Of a DNA stretch of 35,712 nucleotides, positions 7,019 to 14,606 are shown piece by piece. How positions within the stretch are numbered: position 1 is the stretch's first letter; each line of letters begins with the position of its first letter. The position numbers and the translations under genes are program-made. The notes beneath the pieces were generated by a model, which was given only the letters and a program-made list of their open reading frames with translations, was not told the origin of the DNA and did not search any database. This DNA is from JAJFGI01 sp036397065 (GTDB lineage: Bacteria > Pseudomonadota > Alphaproteobacteria > Kiloniellales > J153), in the NCBI GenBank assembly GCA_036397065.1, contig DASWJP010000085.1, positions 1 through 35,712 of the forward strand. The letters are read 5' to 3'.

Positions 7019-7054
7019 GCCCGCACCATTCGCGGCAGTCTTACGAGCTCCGCC

Positions 7055-7573
7055 ATGCATGTTCTGGTACGCCTGATCGAGCGCCTGTCCGGTGGATTCG
7101 GACTCCTTGGCGCGATCATCGTCGCCCCGTTGATCCTGGCGACCGTATATGAGGTATTTTCCCGCTACCTTTTCAACGCCCCGACGATCTGGGCCTACGA
7201 GATCGCCTATATGGCGATGGGCACCAACTTTCTGCTGGGGGCGGCCGTCACCCTGCGCGACCGCGGCCATATTCGCATCGACCTGCTCTACGACCGCTGG
7301 CCGCCCAAAACCCAGGCACTGATCGATATCATCGGCTATGTCTGTGTGTTCCTGCCGGTCGCCTGGTGGTTGAGCTGGGGCCTTTGGAAGTACGCGCTCA
7401 ACGCCTATCTGTCCGGTGAAACCTCGGGCGATTCGGCATGGAATCCGATCATCTGGCCGTTTCGCATGGTCTTCTTCGCCGGCTTCCTGTTGCTGGCGCT
7501 GCAAGCCACTGCGGAATTGATCAAGGCGGCCTATGTTCTGGCCGGCCGCGAGCCGCCGGGGGGTGCACGGTGA
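7055..7573 (+). CDS. TRAP transporter small permease (DctQ family)
   Basis: 172 aa with four predicted membrane helices (about 15-35, 48-66, 86-108 and 130-150), the DctQ topology. Family-like features include TVYEVFSRYLFNAPTIWAYE around 30-49, the RDRGHIRIDLLYD loop, and WNPIIWPFRMVF before the last helix. DctQ partners DctM in secondary, Na+-coupled uptake of organic acids delivered by the periplasmic binding protein. The start ATG at 7055 has no strong Shine-Dalgarno, which together with the upstream hairpin suggests lower expression than dctP. The gene overlaps dctM by 4 nt (GTGA). Confidence 0.93.
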   Translation: MHVLVRLIERLSGGFGLLGAIIVAPLILATVYEVFSRYLFNAPTIWAYEIAYMAMGTNFLLGAAVTLRDRGHIRIDLLYDRWPPKTQALIDIIGYVCVFLPVAWWLSWGLWKYALNAYLSGETSGDSAWNPIIWPFRMVFFAGFLLLALQATAELIKAAYVLAGREPPGGAR

Positions 7574-8892
7574 GCGATTACATTGCACTCCTGATGTTTC
7601 CGGCGCTGCTCTTTGCCCTGTTCATGGGCTTTCCGGTGGCCTTTTCCATGATGGGCGTGGCGCTGATCTTCGGTCTCATGACCTTTGGCGATTCGGTGAT
7701 CTTTCAGTTCGTGCAGAAGGTCAACGATGTCGCCTCGAACTTCGTTCTCGCGGCCGTGCCCTTGTTCGTTTTCATGGGCGCCATGCTCGAGCGTTCCGGC
7801 ATCGCCGAGGAGCTGTTCGAGGCCGTGCACCTTTGGACGCGCCGGCTACCCGGCGGCCTCGCGGTCGGTACGATCATCATGTGCGTCATCTTCGCCGCCT
7901 CGACCGGCGTCATCGGGGCGACGGAAACCGTGGTCGGCCTGCTCGCGATCCCGGTCATGATGCGCTACGCCTACAACAAAGGACTGATCTCCGGGACAAT
8001 TTGTGCCGGCGGCTCGCTCGGCACGATCATTCCGCCGTCCGTGGTGGTCGTGGTTCTGGGCCCCGTCGCCGACGTTTCGGTCGGCGATCTATTCGTCGGC
8101 ATGATCTTTCCCGGCTTGCTGATGGCCGCGCTGTACGTGATCTATATCCTCGTCCGGTGCACCCTTGACCCGCGCGCCGGGCCACGCCTGCCGCGCACCG
8201 ACGACGAGCCGCCTTTGAGCGCCAAGCTGCGCACCACCGTTGTTGCCTTGGTGCCGCCGGTCCTGATGATCTTCGCGGTGCTCGGCTCGATCATGTTTGG
8301 TTGGGCGGCGCCGACGGAAGCCGCCGGGCTCGGGGCGTTCGGCGCAGTCCTGCTGACCCTCGCATACCGTTCCTTCTCGCTCGGCGTCTTGCGCGAAGCC
8401 TTGATGAAGACCCTGAAGGTGACGTGCATGATCATGCTGATCCTGCTGGGCGGGAACATGTTTGCCGGTGTCTTCGTCGGCTCCGGCGGTGTCACCCTGG
8501 CAAACGAGTTGGTCCGTTCCGCGGAGCTCAGCGGCTGGGCGACTCTTGTGCTGTTCTTGTCGATCAGCTTCATCGCCGGGTTCTTCCTCGATTGGATCTC
8601 GGTCCTGCTGATCTTCATTCCGGTTTTCATTCCGCTGGTGGTTGGCTTCGGATTCGATCCGGTGTGGTTCTGCATCCTGTTCCTGATCGTGATTCAGACC
8701 AGCTACCTGACTCCGCCCATGGCGCCGGCGATTTTCTATTTGCGCGGCATCAGCCCGCCGGAGATCACCTTGCAAGACATGTTCAAGGGCGTGATCCCCT
8801 TTATCGTGTTGCAAATCCTGACCCTGGGTATTGTCGCCGCCTATCCGCCGCTAGTGCTGTGGCTGCCGACCAAGCTTCTGGGTTTCCAATAG
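7570..8892 (+). CDS. TRAP transporter large permease (DctM family)
   Basis: 440 aa. The GTG at 7570 overlaps the dctQ stop (GTGA), which indicates translational coupling; a longer frame extends upstream but only reads through dctQ. It is highly hydrophobic with around a dozen membrane segments. DctM features include LFALFMGFPVAFSMMGVAL near the N-terminus, the AASTGVIGATETVVGLLAIP block, GGSLGTIIPPSVVVVVLG, GWAAPTEAAGLGAFGA and the late SYLTPPMAPAIFYLRG. It forms the main translocation channel in the inner membrane. The AATTG-type motif and GTLIPPS-type motif common to the family are conserved in form. Confidence 0.95.
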   Translation: MSDYIALLMFPALLFALFMGFPVAFSMMGVALIFGLMTFGDSVIFQFVQKVNDVASNFVLAAVPLFVFMGAMLERSGIAEELFEAVHLWTRRLPGGLAVGTIIMCVIFAASTGVIGATETVVGLLAIPVMMRYAYNKGLISGTICAGGSLGTIIPPSVVVVVLGPVADVSVGDLFVGMIFPGLLMAALYVIYILVRCTLDPRAGPRLPRTDDEPPLSAKLRTTVVALVPPVLMIFAVLGSIMFGWAAPTEAAGLGAFGAVLLTLAYRSFSLGVLREALMKTLKVTCMIMLILLGGNMFAGVFVGSGGVTLANELVRSAELSGWATLVLFLSISFIAGFFLDWISVLLIFIPVFIPLVVGFGFDPVWFCILFLIVIQTSYLTPPMAPAIFYLRGISPPEITLQDMFKGVIPFIVLQILTLGIVAAYPPLVLWLPTKLLGFQ

Positions 8893-8931
8893 CCGTGAAT
8901 GGCGGCTTGACTGAACAATCGATGTGATGTA

Positions 8932-8946
8932 CTAGTAATATATCAG
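8932..8946. promoter_or_regulatory. Candidate GntR operator, site 3
   Basis: CTAGTAATATATCAG keeps AATATATCAG exactly as in site 1, with a weaker left arm. Flanking A and T extend the symmetry. It lies in the spacer between dctM and the PhyH gene, 20 nt downstream of a TTGACT (8907-8912) that could be a -35, so it may sit over the promoter of the oxygenase pair. Confidence 0.6.
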
Positions 8947-9027
8947 TTGGCGATGCTGTTTTCGATACGGCTGGCTCCCATGGGCTGAGAGGCTGGCTGT
9001 ATCGTGTAAGTGAGGGAGTTTGGCGCC

Positions 9028-9924
9028 ATGACGCCCGAAGAGGTGCTGTCGATCGAGCCGAAGATCCTGACTCGCAAGCAACGAGAATCCTACTTCGCCG
9101 ACGGCTATTTACTGGTTGAGAATGCCATCTCGGAAGAGTGGCTTAAGCGGTTGCGCGCAGTCACGACTGAAATGGTCGAGGAAAGCCGCACCATCACCAA
9201 GTCCGATGCCGTCTGGGATCTCGAGAAAGGACATAGTGCGGACGCGCCGCGCCTGCGCCGCCTGTCGAGCCCGAACGACAAGCACCCGGCCTATTGGGAA
9301 TACGCCTCTCAGTCGGTCATCCCGGATATCATTGCCGATCTCGTCGGCCCGAATGTCAAGTTCCACCATTCGAAGCTCAACTTCAAATGGGCGCAGGGCG
9401 GCGAGGAGGTCAAATGGCACCAGGACATCGGCTTCTGGCCGCATACCAACTACAGCCCGTGCACAGTCGGCTCGTACGTCTATGACTGTGGGATGGACCA
9501 GGGCCCGGTCGGCGTGGTCAAGGGCAGCCACGACGGGCCGCTCTATGATCAGTATGTCGACGACACCTGGACCGGATGCCTGTCCGAGGCCGATGCCGCG
9601 GCGATCGACCCCGCCAAGATCGTCTTTCTGGATGGGCCGGCAGGTTCGATCACCATTCACAACTGCCGCACCATACATGGCTCGCAGCCGAACACCTCGA
9701 ACCTCGGCCGGCCGCTGTTGCTCAACGTCTATGCCGCGGCCGATGCGTTTCCGTATACCCACAACCCGATCTACTCGAAATACGATCAGCGGATCGTGCG
9801 CGGCGCGCCGGTCCGCTGGGCACGCCACGATCCGCGGCCGTGCCTGATGCCGCCGGATTGGTCGGGCGGCTATACGTCGATCTTTGCTTTGCAACAGGCC
9901 AAGGGCAGGTCCGCCGCGGAATGA
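9028..9924 (+). CDS. Phytanoyl-CoA dioxygenase (PhyH) family Fe(II)/2-oxoglutarate oxygenase
   Basis: 298 aa from the ATG at 9028, which has GTGAGGGAG 9 nt upstream; that stretch itself begins with an in-frame GTG (9010) that is better read as the ribosome-binding site. The iron-binding facial triad is visible: His131-x-Asp133 in WHQDIGFWPH and His217 in RTIHGS. Arg228 (NLGRPL), 11 residues on, suits binding of the 2-oxoglutarate carboxylate. PhyH proteins hydroxylate or halogenate diverse small molecules, and the acyl-CoA substrate of the name should not be assumed. The gene follows operator site 3 and is 51 nt upstream of the fatty-acid-hydroxylase-like gene, so the two oxygenases probably form one unit. 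Confidence 0.9.
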   Translation: MTPEEVLSIEPKILTRKQRESYFADGYLLVENAISEEWLKRLRAVTTEMVEESRTITKSDAVWDLEKGHSADAPRLRRLSSPNDKHPAYWEYASQSVIPDIIADLVGPNVKFHHSKLNFKWAQGGEEVKWHQDIGFWPHTNYSPCTVGSYVYDCGMDQGPVGVVKGSHDGPLYDQYVDDTWTGCLSEADAAAIDPAKIVFLDGPAGSITIHNCRTIHGSQPNTSNLGRPLLLNVYAAADAFPYTHNPIYSKYDQRIVRGAPVRWARHDPRPCLMPPDWSGGYTSIFALQQAKGRSAAE

Positions 9925-9974
9925 CACGGGACCGCAAGGACGCACTGCCCGACGATGCGTAGGAGTTTGAATTC

Positions 9975-10745
9975 ATGATCAGCGATAAACAGATCCGTTT
10001 TCGCAAGGAATACCGCTCGCGGATTTCCGGTTGGTACGACGGCTATTTCCACGTCGCGGTCATCTACACCTTGGGCGCCGCCGCGTTGTACTATTTCGTG
10101 CAGCACATTCAAGATGTGCGGTGGTGGGAGTGGCTGACCATTCCTGCGGTCTTTCTTCTGTGCAACGTGTTCGAGTGGGCCGTTCATCGCTATGTCATGC
10201 ACCGACCCATCAACAACCCCGGTGCGCGCGCCGTCTATTCGCGCCACACCTTGAACCACCATCAGTTCTTTTCCGACACGGAGATGCGCTTTCGCGATCA
10301 CAAGGACTGGCGCGTGACAGTATTTCCGCCCTTCGCGCTGGTCACCTTCATCATGATGTCGACCCCGCCGGCCGTGATCCTGGGACTCCTGGTCTCCGCG
10401 AACGTGGGCTGGCTGCTGATCACCACCACGGTCAGCATGTATCTGATCTACGAGTTCATGCACTTCTGCTGTCATGTCGAAGAGAACTGGTTCGTGCGCA
10501 ATTGTCCGTTCGTGAACACCTTGCGGCGCCATCATTTTGCCCACCACAACACCCGGCTGATGATGGAGGTCAACATGAACCTGACTTTCCCGATCGCCGA
10601 CTGGATGTTCGGCACATCGGACCTCGACCGCGGGCTCCTGGGGCACATCTTCAATGGCTACAACACGCAACACCTCAAGAAGGACCTGCGCGGCCAGCCG
10701 GTGCCGCCAAGCACGATCGGTGCCGCATCGCCGTTGACCGTGTGA
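9975..10745 (+). CDS. Fatty acid hydroxylase / sterol desaturase superfamily membrane protein
   Basis: 256 aa. The ATG at 9975 follows TAGGAG at about 9 nt. The histidine clusters of the di-iron membrane oxygenase family are present: His71-x4-His76 (HRYVMH), His91 with His95-His96 (HTLNHH), His163-x3-His167 (HFCCH) and His187-x2-His190-His191 (HFAHH). Hydrophobic helices lie at about 25-45, 53-68, 120-160. Family members hydroxylate or desaturate lipids, sterols or carotenoids in the membrane using O2 and reductant. No reductase is encoded nearby. It probably shares a transcript and perhaps a pathway with the PhyH oxygenase. The substrate cannot be predicted. Confidence 0.88.
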   Translation: MISDKQIRFRKEYRSRISGWYDGYFHVAVIYTLGAAALYYFVQHIQDVRWWEWLTIPAVFLLCNVFEWAVHRYVMHRPINNPGARAVYSRHTLNHHQFFSDTEMRFRDHKDWRVTVFPPFALVTFIMMSTPPAVILGLLVSANVGWLLITTTVSMYLIYEFMHFCCHVEENWFVRNCPFVNTLRRHHFAHHNTRLMMEVNMNLTFPIADWMFGTSDLDRGLLGHIFNGYNTQHLKKDLRGQPVPPSTIGAASPLTV

Positions 10746-10763
10746 CCAGGAGAGGCGTCGCGG

Positions 10764-10788
10764 CGCCCGATGCCTTCGGCTTTGGGCG
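10764..10788 (+). terminator. Candidate terminator/stem-loop after the oxygenase pair
   Basis: CGCCC (10764-10768) pairs with GGGCG (10784-10788) around an inner GCC-TTC-GGC hairpin (10772-10780). It lies just downstream of the oxygenase stop codon. The following sequence (TTCGCATTTCACC) is only mildly T-rich, so termination is uncertain. Confidence 0.35.
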
Positions 10789-10823
10789 TTCGCATTTCAC
10801 CGGAATTGCACCACCTGATGGCA

Positions 10824-10859
10824 CTGGCCTCTTGTGCCCGTGGTGATATAGACTAGATC
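10824..10859 (+). promoter_or_regulatory. Candidate promoter of the thi operon
   Basis: Two overlapping readings are possible. One is an extended -10, TGATATAGA (10844-10852; hexamer TATAGA 10847-10852), with CTGGCC 17 nt upstream. The other is TTGTGC (10832-10837) and TAGATC (10854-10859) with a 16-nt spacer. Both put the transcript start within about 10 nt of the riboswitch. Confidence 0.4.
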
Positions 10860-10866
10860 TTCACTA

Positions 10867-10952
10867 TGGCTGGGGTGCCGGCGACGCTCGTGTCAGCCGG
10901 CTGAGAGCAGACCCATCGAACCTGATCTGGATTATGCCAGCGAAGGGAGCCG
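10867..10952 (+). promoter_or_regulatory. TPP riboswitch (THI element)
   Basis: The conserved core is easily read: CTGGGGTGCC (10870-10879), GGCTGAGAGCAGACCC (10899-10914), GAACCTGATCTGG (10918-10930) and ATTATGCCAGCGAAGGGA (10931-10948). P1 forms from TGGCT (10867-10871) and AGCCG (10948-10952). The thiO Shine-Dalgarno (AGGGAG, 10944-10949) lies inside the 3' part of the aptamer, so TPP binding can directly hide it and block translation. It senses thiamine pyrophosphate and controls the downstream thiamine genes. Confidence 0.96.
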
Positions 10953-10956
10953 GAGC

Positions 10957-12156
10957 ATGGCAACACCAGTTTTCTCATCCAGCGCCACGCCGAAGGGCCG
11001 GGTGCGTCCGCGTGTTGCCGTCATCGGTGGTGGCGTCTGTGGCCTGGGCATCGCTTGGCGCCTGGCGCAGGCCGGCTGTGCCGTCGAACTGTTCGAGCGT
11101 GGCGAAGCAGGGCATGGGGCGACCTGGGCCGCCGCCGGCATGCTGGCCGCCGGTGCTGAGGCTGAGCCGGGCGAGCAGAGCCTGCTGGAACTGACGCGCC
11201 TGAGCCAGGCGGCCTGGCCGGCCTTCGCCCAGGAACTGGAGGCGACCACCGGCCTCGACCTCGGATATCGGGACGAGGGGATCCTTGTCGTGGCGCTGAC
11301 TCACGACGATGTGGAGCAGTTGCGCTTCACCTATGAGTTTCAGCGTAGTCTGGGCATCGACCTCCACTGGCTGACCGGCGCCGAGGCGCGGGCGCGCGAG
11401 CCGCATTTGCGCCCCGGCATCGCCGCCGCCGTGCACAGTCCGGGCGATCATCAAGTGGACAACCGCCAGCTGGCCCTGGCCCTGAAGCAGGCGGCCGTGG
11501 GCGCCGGGGGGCGCCTGCACGAACATTGCCCGGTGGCGTCATTGATCGTCGAGGGGGGCAAGGCCCGGGGCGTGCGCCTGGCCGATGGCACCGTCGTGGC
11601 TGCCGATGCGGTGGTGCTGGCGGCCGGGGCCTGGTCCCGGGAGATCGAGGGCTTGCCGCCGGCCGTACTGCCGCCGGTGCGCCCGGTGAAGGGTCAGATG
11701 CTGGCCCTGCAAATGGACCCGGCTGCGCCGTTGCTCAGCCATGTTCTTTGGGCGCCCAAGGCGTATCTGGTGCCGCGCAACGATGGGCGGCTGTTGATCG
11801 GCGCCACGGTGGAGGAGCGGGGTTTCGACGAAACACTGACCGCCGGCGGCCTGCTGGCCCTTCTCGAAGGCGCCTGGCGGGTGTTGCCGGGGATCGAGGA
11901 GCTGCCCATCGCCGAAACATGGGTCGGCTTCCGACCGACCAGCCGCGACGATGCGCCGATCCTGGGGGCTACGGCAGTCGATGGCCTGGTGGTGGCGACC
12001 GGTCATCACCGCAACGGCATCCTGCTGGCGCCGGTCACCGCCGAAGCGGTGGCCGCCTACATCCTCACCGGCGAGATGCCGGCGGCAGTCGTACCATTCG
12101 ATGCCACACGCTTTGCCGCGGCACCGGCGCGTCAGGCAGCGGGGGGAGCCGTGTGA
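10957..12156 (+). CDS. thiO: Glycine oxidase ThiO
   Basis: 399 aa. The ATG at 10957 lies 7 nt after AGGGAG in the riboswitch. An FAD-binding Rossmann motif is near the N-terminus (AVIGGGVCGLGIAWRLAQAG, about 21-40), after a short Ser/Pro/Arg-rich lead. The C-terminal GHHRNGILLAPVTAEAV block is characteristic of ThiO within the DAO family. It oxidises glycine with O2 to give iminoglycine (dehydroglycine), the C2-N part of the thiazole ring, and H2O2. It overlaps thiS by one base (TGATG), and the thiO-thiS-thiG order is the aerobic thiazole pathway, regulated by the TPP riboswitch upstream. Confidence 0.95.
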   Translation: MATPVFSSSATPKGRVRPRVAVIGGGVCGLGIAWRLAQAGCAVELFERGEAGHGATWAAAGMLAAGAEAEPGEQSLLELTRLSQAAWPAFAQELEATTGLDLGYRDEGILVVALTHDDVEQLRFTYEFQRSLGIDLHWLTGAEARAREPHLRPGIAAAVHSPGDHQVDNRQLALALKQAAVGAGGRLHEHCPVASLIVEGGKARGVRLADGTVVAADAVVLAAGAWSREIEGLPPAVLPPVRPVKGQMLALQMDPAAPLLSHVLWAPKAYLVPRNDGRLLIGATVEERGFDETLTAGGLLALLEGAWRVLPGIEELPIAETWVGFRPTSRDDAPILGATAVDGLVVATGHHRNGILLAPVTAEAVAAYILTGEMPAAVVPFDATRFAAAPARQAAGGAV

Positions 12157-12368
12157 TGCGCGAGTCATTTATCGTCTTCAATGGCGCGGAAAAGCCCTTG
12201 GTGGCAGGAACGTTGGCCGGCCTGCTGCGCCAGGCGGGGGTGGCATTGGAAACGCGGGGCCTAGCTGTGGCGATCAACGAGGCAGTGGTACCGCGCCGGG
12301 CGTGGGAAGATACGGCCGTACAACCGGGCGACCGGGTCGAGGTGGTCAAAATGTTCTCCGGCGGCTAA
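12156..12368 (+). CDS. thiS: Sulfur carrier protein ThiS
   Basis: 70 aa. Starts with the ATG that shares an A with the thiO stop. The small beta-grasp protein ends in the required Gly-Gly (KMFSGG), which is adenylated and then thiocarboxylated to carry sulfur to ThiG. VEVVKMFSGG at the end and VAINEAVVPRRAW in the middle are typical. It is followed 26 nt later by thiG. No thiF is seen in the window, so activation must use an enzyme encoded elsewhere. Confidence 0.95.
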   Translation: MRESFIVFNGAEKPLVAGTLAGLLRQAGVALETRGLAVAINEAVVPRRAWEDTAVQPGDRVEVVKMFSGG

Positions 12369-12394
12369 GGCGGGCCGGAGCAGGAGGTGAGGGT

Positions 12395-13165
12395 ATGACG
12401 GACAAACTGATGATCGCCGGCGAGCGTTTCGGCTCTCGCCTGATGATAGGCACAGCCGGCTATCCCAACCGGCAGGTGATGCTCGATGCCATCGCCGCCA
12501 GCGGCGCCGAGATCGTCACCGTATCGGTGCGCCGCATCAGCCTGGAAGGCTATGCCGAGAGCATGGTTGATCTGCTCGGCGGCGCTTACCGGCTGCTGCC
12601 GAATACGGCCGGTTGCGCCACCGTGCGCGACGCGGTGCTCACCGCCCAACTGGCCCGCGAGGCCCTGGAGACCAACTGGGTCAAGCTGGAACTGATCGGC
12701 GACCGCGAGACCCTGTATCCCGACGCGACACAACTGGTGCAGGCGGCGGAGGAGCTGGTGCGCGACGGCTTCGTTGTCCTGCCCTACAGCAACGACGACC
12801 CGGTCACCTGTCAGAAGCTGGCGGATGCCGGCTGTGCCGCGGTGATGCCTTTGGGGGCGCCCATCGGCTCCGGCATGGGCATCTGCAATCCGTATAACAT
12901 CGGCCTCATCTGCGCCCGCAGCCCAGTACCGGTGGTGCTCGACGCGGGTATCGGCACCGCCTCCGACGCGGCCCTGGCCATGGAGCTGGGCTGTGCCGCC
13001 GTGCTGGTCAACTCGGCGGTGGCCCGGGCCAAGGACCCGGTGCGCATGGCCGTGGCGCTGCGCCAGGCGGTGGCCGCCGGCTATGACGCGCGCCGGGCCG
13101 GGCGCATCCCCAAGCGCGCCTATGCCGAGGCCAGCAGCCCGCAACTCGGCCTCATCGGCTCGTGA
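12395..13165 (+). CDS. thiG: Thiazole synthase ThiG
   Basis: 256 aa. The ATG at 12395 has a near-perfect AGGAGGTGA upstream; a longer frame runs back through thiO/thiS and is not the start. The TIM-barrel shows Lys97 in NWVKLELIGD, the Schiff-base lysine for 1-deoxy-D-xylulose 5-phosphate, plus LLPNTAGCATVRDAV (67-81), the PLGAPIGSGMGICNP phosphate loop and VLDAGIGTASDAA. It condenses DXP, dehydroglycine and ThiS thiocarboxylate to the thiazole phosphate carboxylate. It overlaps the next gene by 4 nt (GTGA). Confidence 0.96.
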   Translation: MTDKLMIAGERFGSRLMIGTAGYPNRQVMLDAIAASGAEIVTVSVRRISLEGYAESMVDLLGGAYRLLPNTAGCATVRDAVLTAQLAREALETNWVKLELIGDRETLYPDATQLVQAAEELVRDGFVVLPYSNDDPVTCQKLADAGCAAVMPLGAPIGSGMGICNPYNIGLICARSPVPVVLDAGIGTASDAALAMELGCAAVLVNSAVARAKDPVRMAVALRQAVAAGYDARRAGRIPKRAYAEASSPQLGLIGS

Positions 13166-13800
13166 ACCTGCCACAGCCGCCGATCCTGGTCATCAGCGAC
13201 CGGCGGCAAGCCCGCCAACCGCTGGAACAAGTGGCCGAGGCGGTCTTCGCCGCCGGGTGCCGCTGGTTCTTGGTGCGCGAGAAAGACCTGGATCCGGAGG
13301 CGCGCCTGGCCTGGGTCCGGCGTATCCTGGCCGTGGCACGGCCCTACGGTGCCACGGTCATGGTCAGTGCCGATGTGGCGGCGGCCAGGGCATCGGGGGC
13401 GGCGGGTGTGCACGTGCCGGGCAACGGCGATGTGGCGGGGGCGCGCGCGGCTTTAGGGGCCGGGGCTCTCATCGGGTATTCGGCGCACGATGCGGCCTCC
13501 GCCGAGGCGGCGATGCGGGCGGGGGCCGACTACGTGACGCTCAGCCCCATTTTCGCCAGTGCCAGCAAGCCGGGCTATGGCCCGGCCCTCGGCCTGGCCG
13601 GTTTGCGTGCGGCGGCGGCACGGCTACCGGTGCCGGTGCTGGCACTGGGTGGGGTGACCGTGGAGACGGCCGTCGACTGCCTGGCGACGGGTGCCGCCGG
13701 GGTGGCGGTCATGGGGGCGGTCATGAGTGCCGCCGATTCTGGCGCCGCCATGGCGGCACTGTATGCGAAAGCGGTTGCTCCAGCCGGGCAAAAACGGTAA
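13162..13800 (+). CDS. ThiE/TenI-family protein, more like thiazole tautomerase TenI
   Basis: 212 aa from a GTG overlapping the thiG stop. The TIM-barrel of the thiamine phosphate synthase superfamily is clear: WFLVREKDL (35-43), GYSAHDAASAEAA (105-117), ADYVTLSPIFASASKPG (122-138) and VLALGGVT. Several ThiE active-site features are altered. The pyrophosphate/Mg pair Asn-Asp (VNDD in B. subtilis) reads VSAD (68-71), the GQED motif reads VPGNGD (85-90), and the Gln of QFREK is Leu37. The HVP arrangement recalls TenI (VQLPSG), and His109 matches the TenI catalytic His position. I therefore favour thiazole tautomerase, acting right after ThiG, over thiamine phosphate synthase. It may still be annotated thiE by similarity. 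Confidence 0.8.
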   Translation: MNLPQPPILVISDRRQARQPLEQVAEAVFAAGCRWFLVREKDLDPEARLAWVRRILAVARPYGATVMVSADVAAARASGAAGVHVPGNGDVAGARAALGAGALIGYSAHDAASAEAAMRAGADYVTLSPIFASASKPGYGPALGLAGLRAAAARLPVPVLALGGVTVETAVDCLATGAAGVAVMGAVMSAADSGAAMAALYAKAVAPAGQKR

Positions 13801-13811
13801 TTCGCCAGCCC

Positions 13812-14606
13812 ATGGACCGACTTACAGAACTTGAAGCGCAGTCGATCTACATCCTGCGCGAAGCCTATGCCCGGATCGAGCCGCTGGCCATGCTGTGGTC
13901 TCTGGGCAAGGATTCGAACGTCATGGTCTGGCTGGCCCGCAAGGCCTTCTTCGGGCATGTGCCGTTTCCCGTCCTGCATGTGGATACGGGCAAGAAATTC
14001 AAGGAGATGTACGACTTTCGCGACCGCTATGCGGCGGAGTGGGGGTTGGATCTGTGGCGCGAGGAGTGTCCGCCCCTGGAGGCCATCGATCCGACGTTGC
14101 CACCCGCAGCTCGCTCGGCGGCGCGCAAAACACACGGCCTGCGTACGGCCATCGAGAAGCATGGCCTCAAGGGTGTGATCGCCGGCATCCGGCGCGACGA
14201 GCAGGCGACCCGCGCCAAGGAGCGGGTGTTCAGCCCGCGCGATATCACCGGCCAATGGGACTTCCGCGATCAGCCGGCGGAGTTCTGGGATCAGTTCAAG
14301 ACCGACTTCCCGGCCGGGGCGCATGTGCGTATCCATCCGCTGCTGCACTGGACCGAGTTGGATGTATGGCGCTACATCGCGCGCGAGGGCATACCGGTGG
14401 TGGCGCTCTATTTCGCCCGTGACGGCAAGCGCTACCGCTCCCTCGGCGATCAGGACATCACCGGTCCCATCGAGTCCACGGCGGTCAATGTTGACGAGAT
14501 CATCGCCGAGCTAACGGTCACCACCACGGCGGAACGCGCCGGCCGGGCCATGGACCACGAGCGCGAGGACGTCTTCGAGCGGCTGCGTGCCGACGGCTAC
14601 ATGTAA
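13812..14606 (+). CDS. cysD: Sulfate adenylyltransferase small subunit CysD
   Basis: 264 aa from the ATG at 13812; a longer frame in the same phase reads back through the ThiE/TenI gene. The ATP-pyrophosphatase (PP-loop) motif is LWSLGKDSNVMVWLARKAF near residue 35, followed by FPVLHVDTGKKFKEMYDFRD, GIRRDEQATRAKE and HPLLHWTELDVWRYI. It forms ATP sulfurylase with CysN and makes adenosine 5'-phosphosulfate from ATP and sulfate. It is shorter than E. coli CysD (302 aa), with the difference mainly in the C-terminal third. It begins 11 nt after the ThiE/TenI stop with no terminator between, and overlaps cysNC by one base. Confidence 0.94.
   Translation: MDRLTELEAQSIYILREAYARIEPLAMLWSLGKDSNVMVWLARKAFFGHVPFPVLHVDTGKKFKEMYDFRDRYAAEWGLDLWREECPPLEAIDPTLPPAARSAARKTHGLRTAIEKHGLKGVIAGIRRDEQATRAKERVFSPRDITGQWDFRDQPAEFWDQFKTDFPAGAHVRIHPLLHWTELDVWRYIAREGIPVVALYFARDGKRYRSLGDQDITGPIESTAVNVDEIIAELTVTTTAERAGRAMDHEREDVFERLRADGYM

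Noticed and set aside
5432..7588. 718-codon minus-strand frame opposite DUF6166 and dctP/dctQ
   Set aside because: Antisense to recognised genes, crosses operator site 2 and the UUCG hairpin, no domain seen.
10843..10856. Possible fourth operator (complement CTAGTCTATATCAC) before the thi riboswitch
   Set aside because: One base shorter than the three sites, no symmetric arms, and better explained as an extended -10 promoter element.
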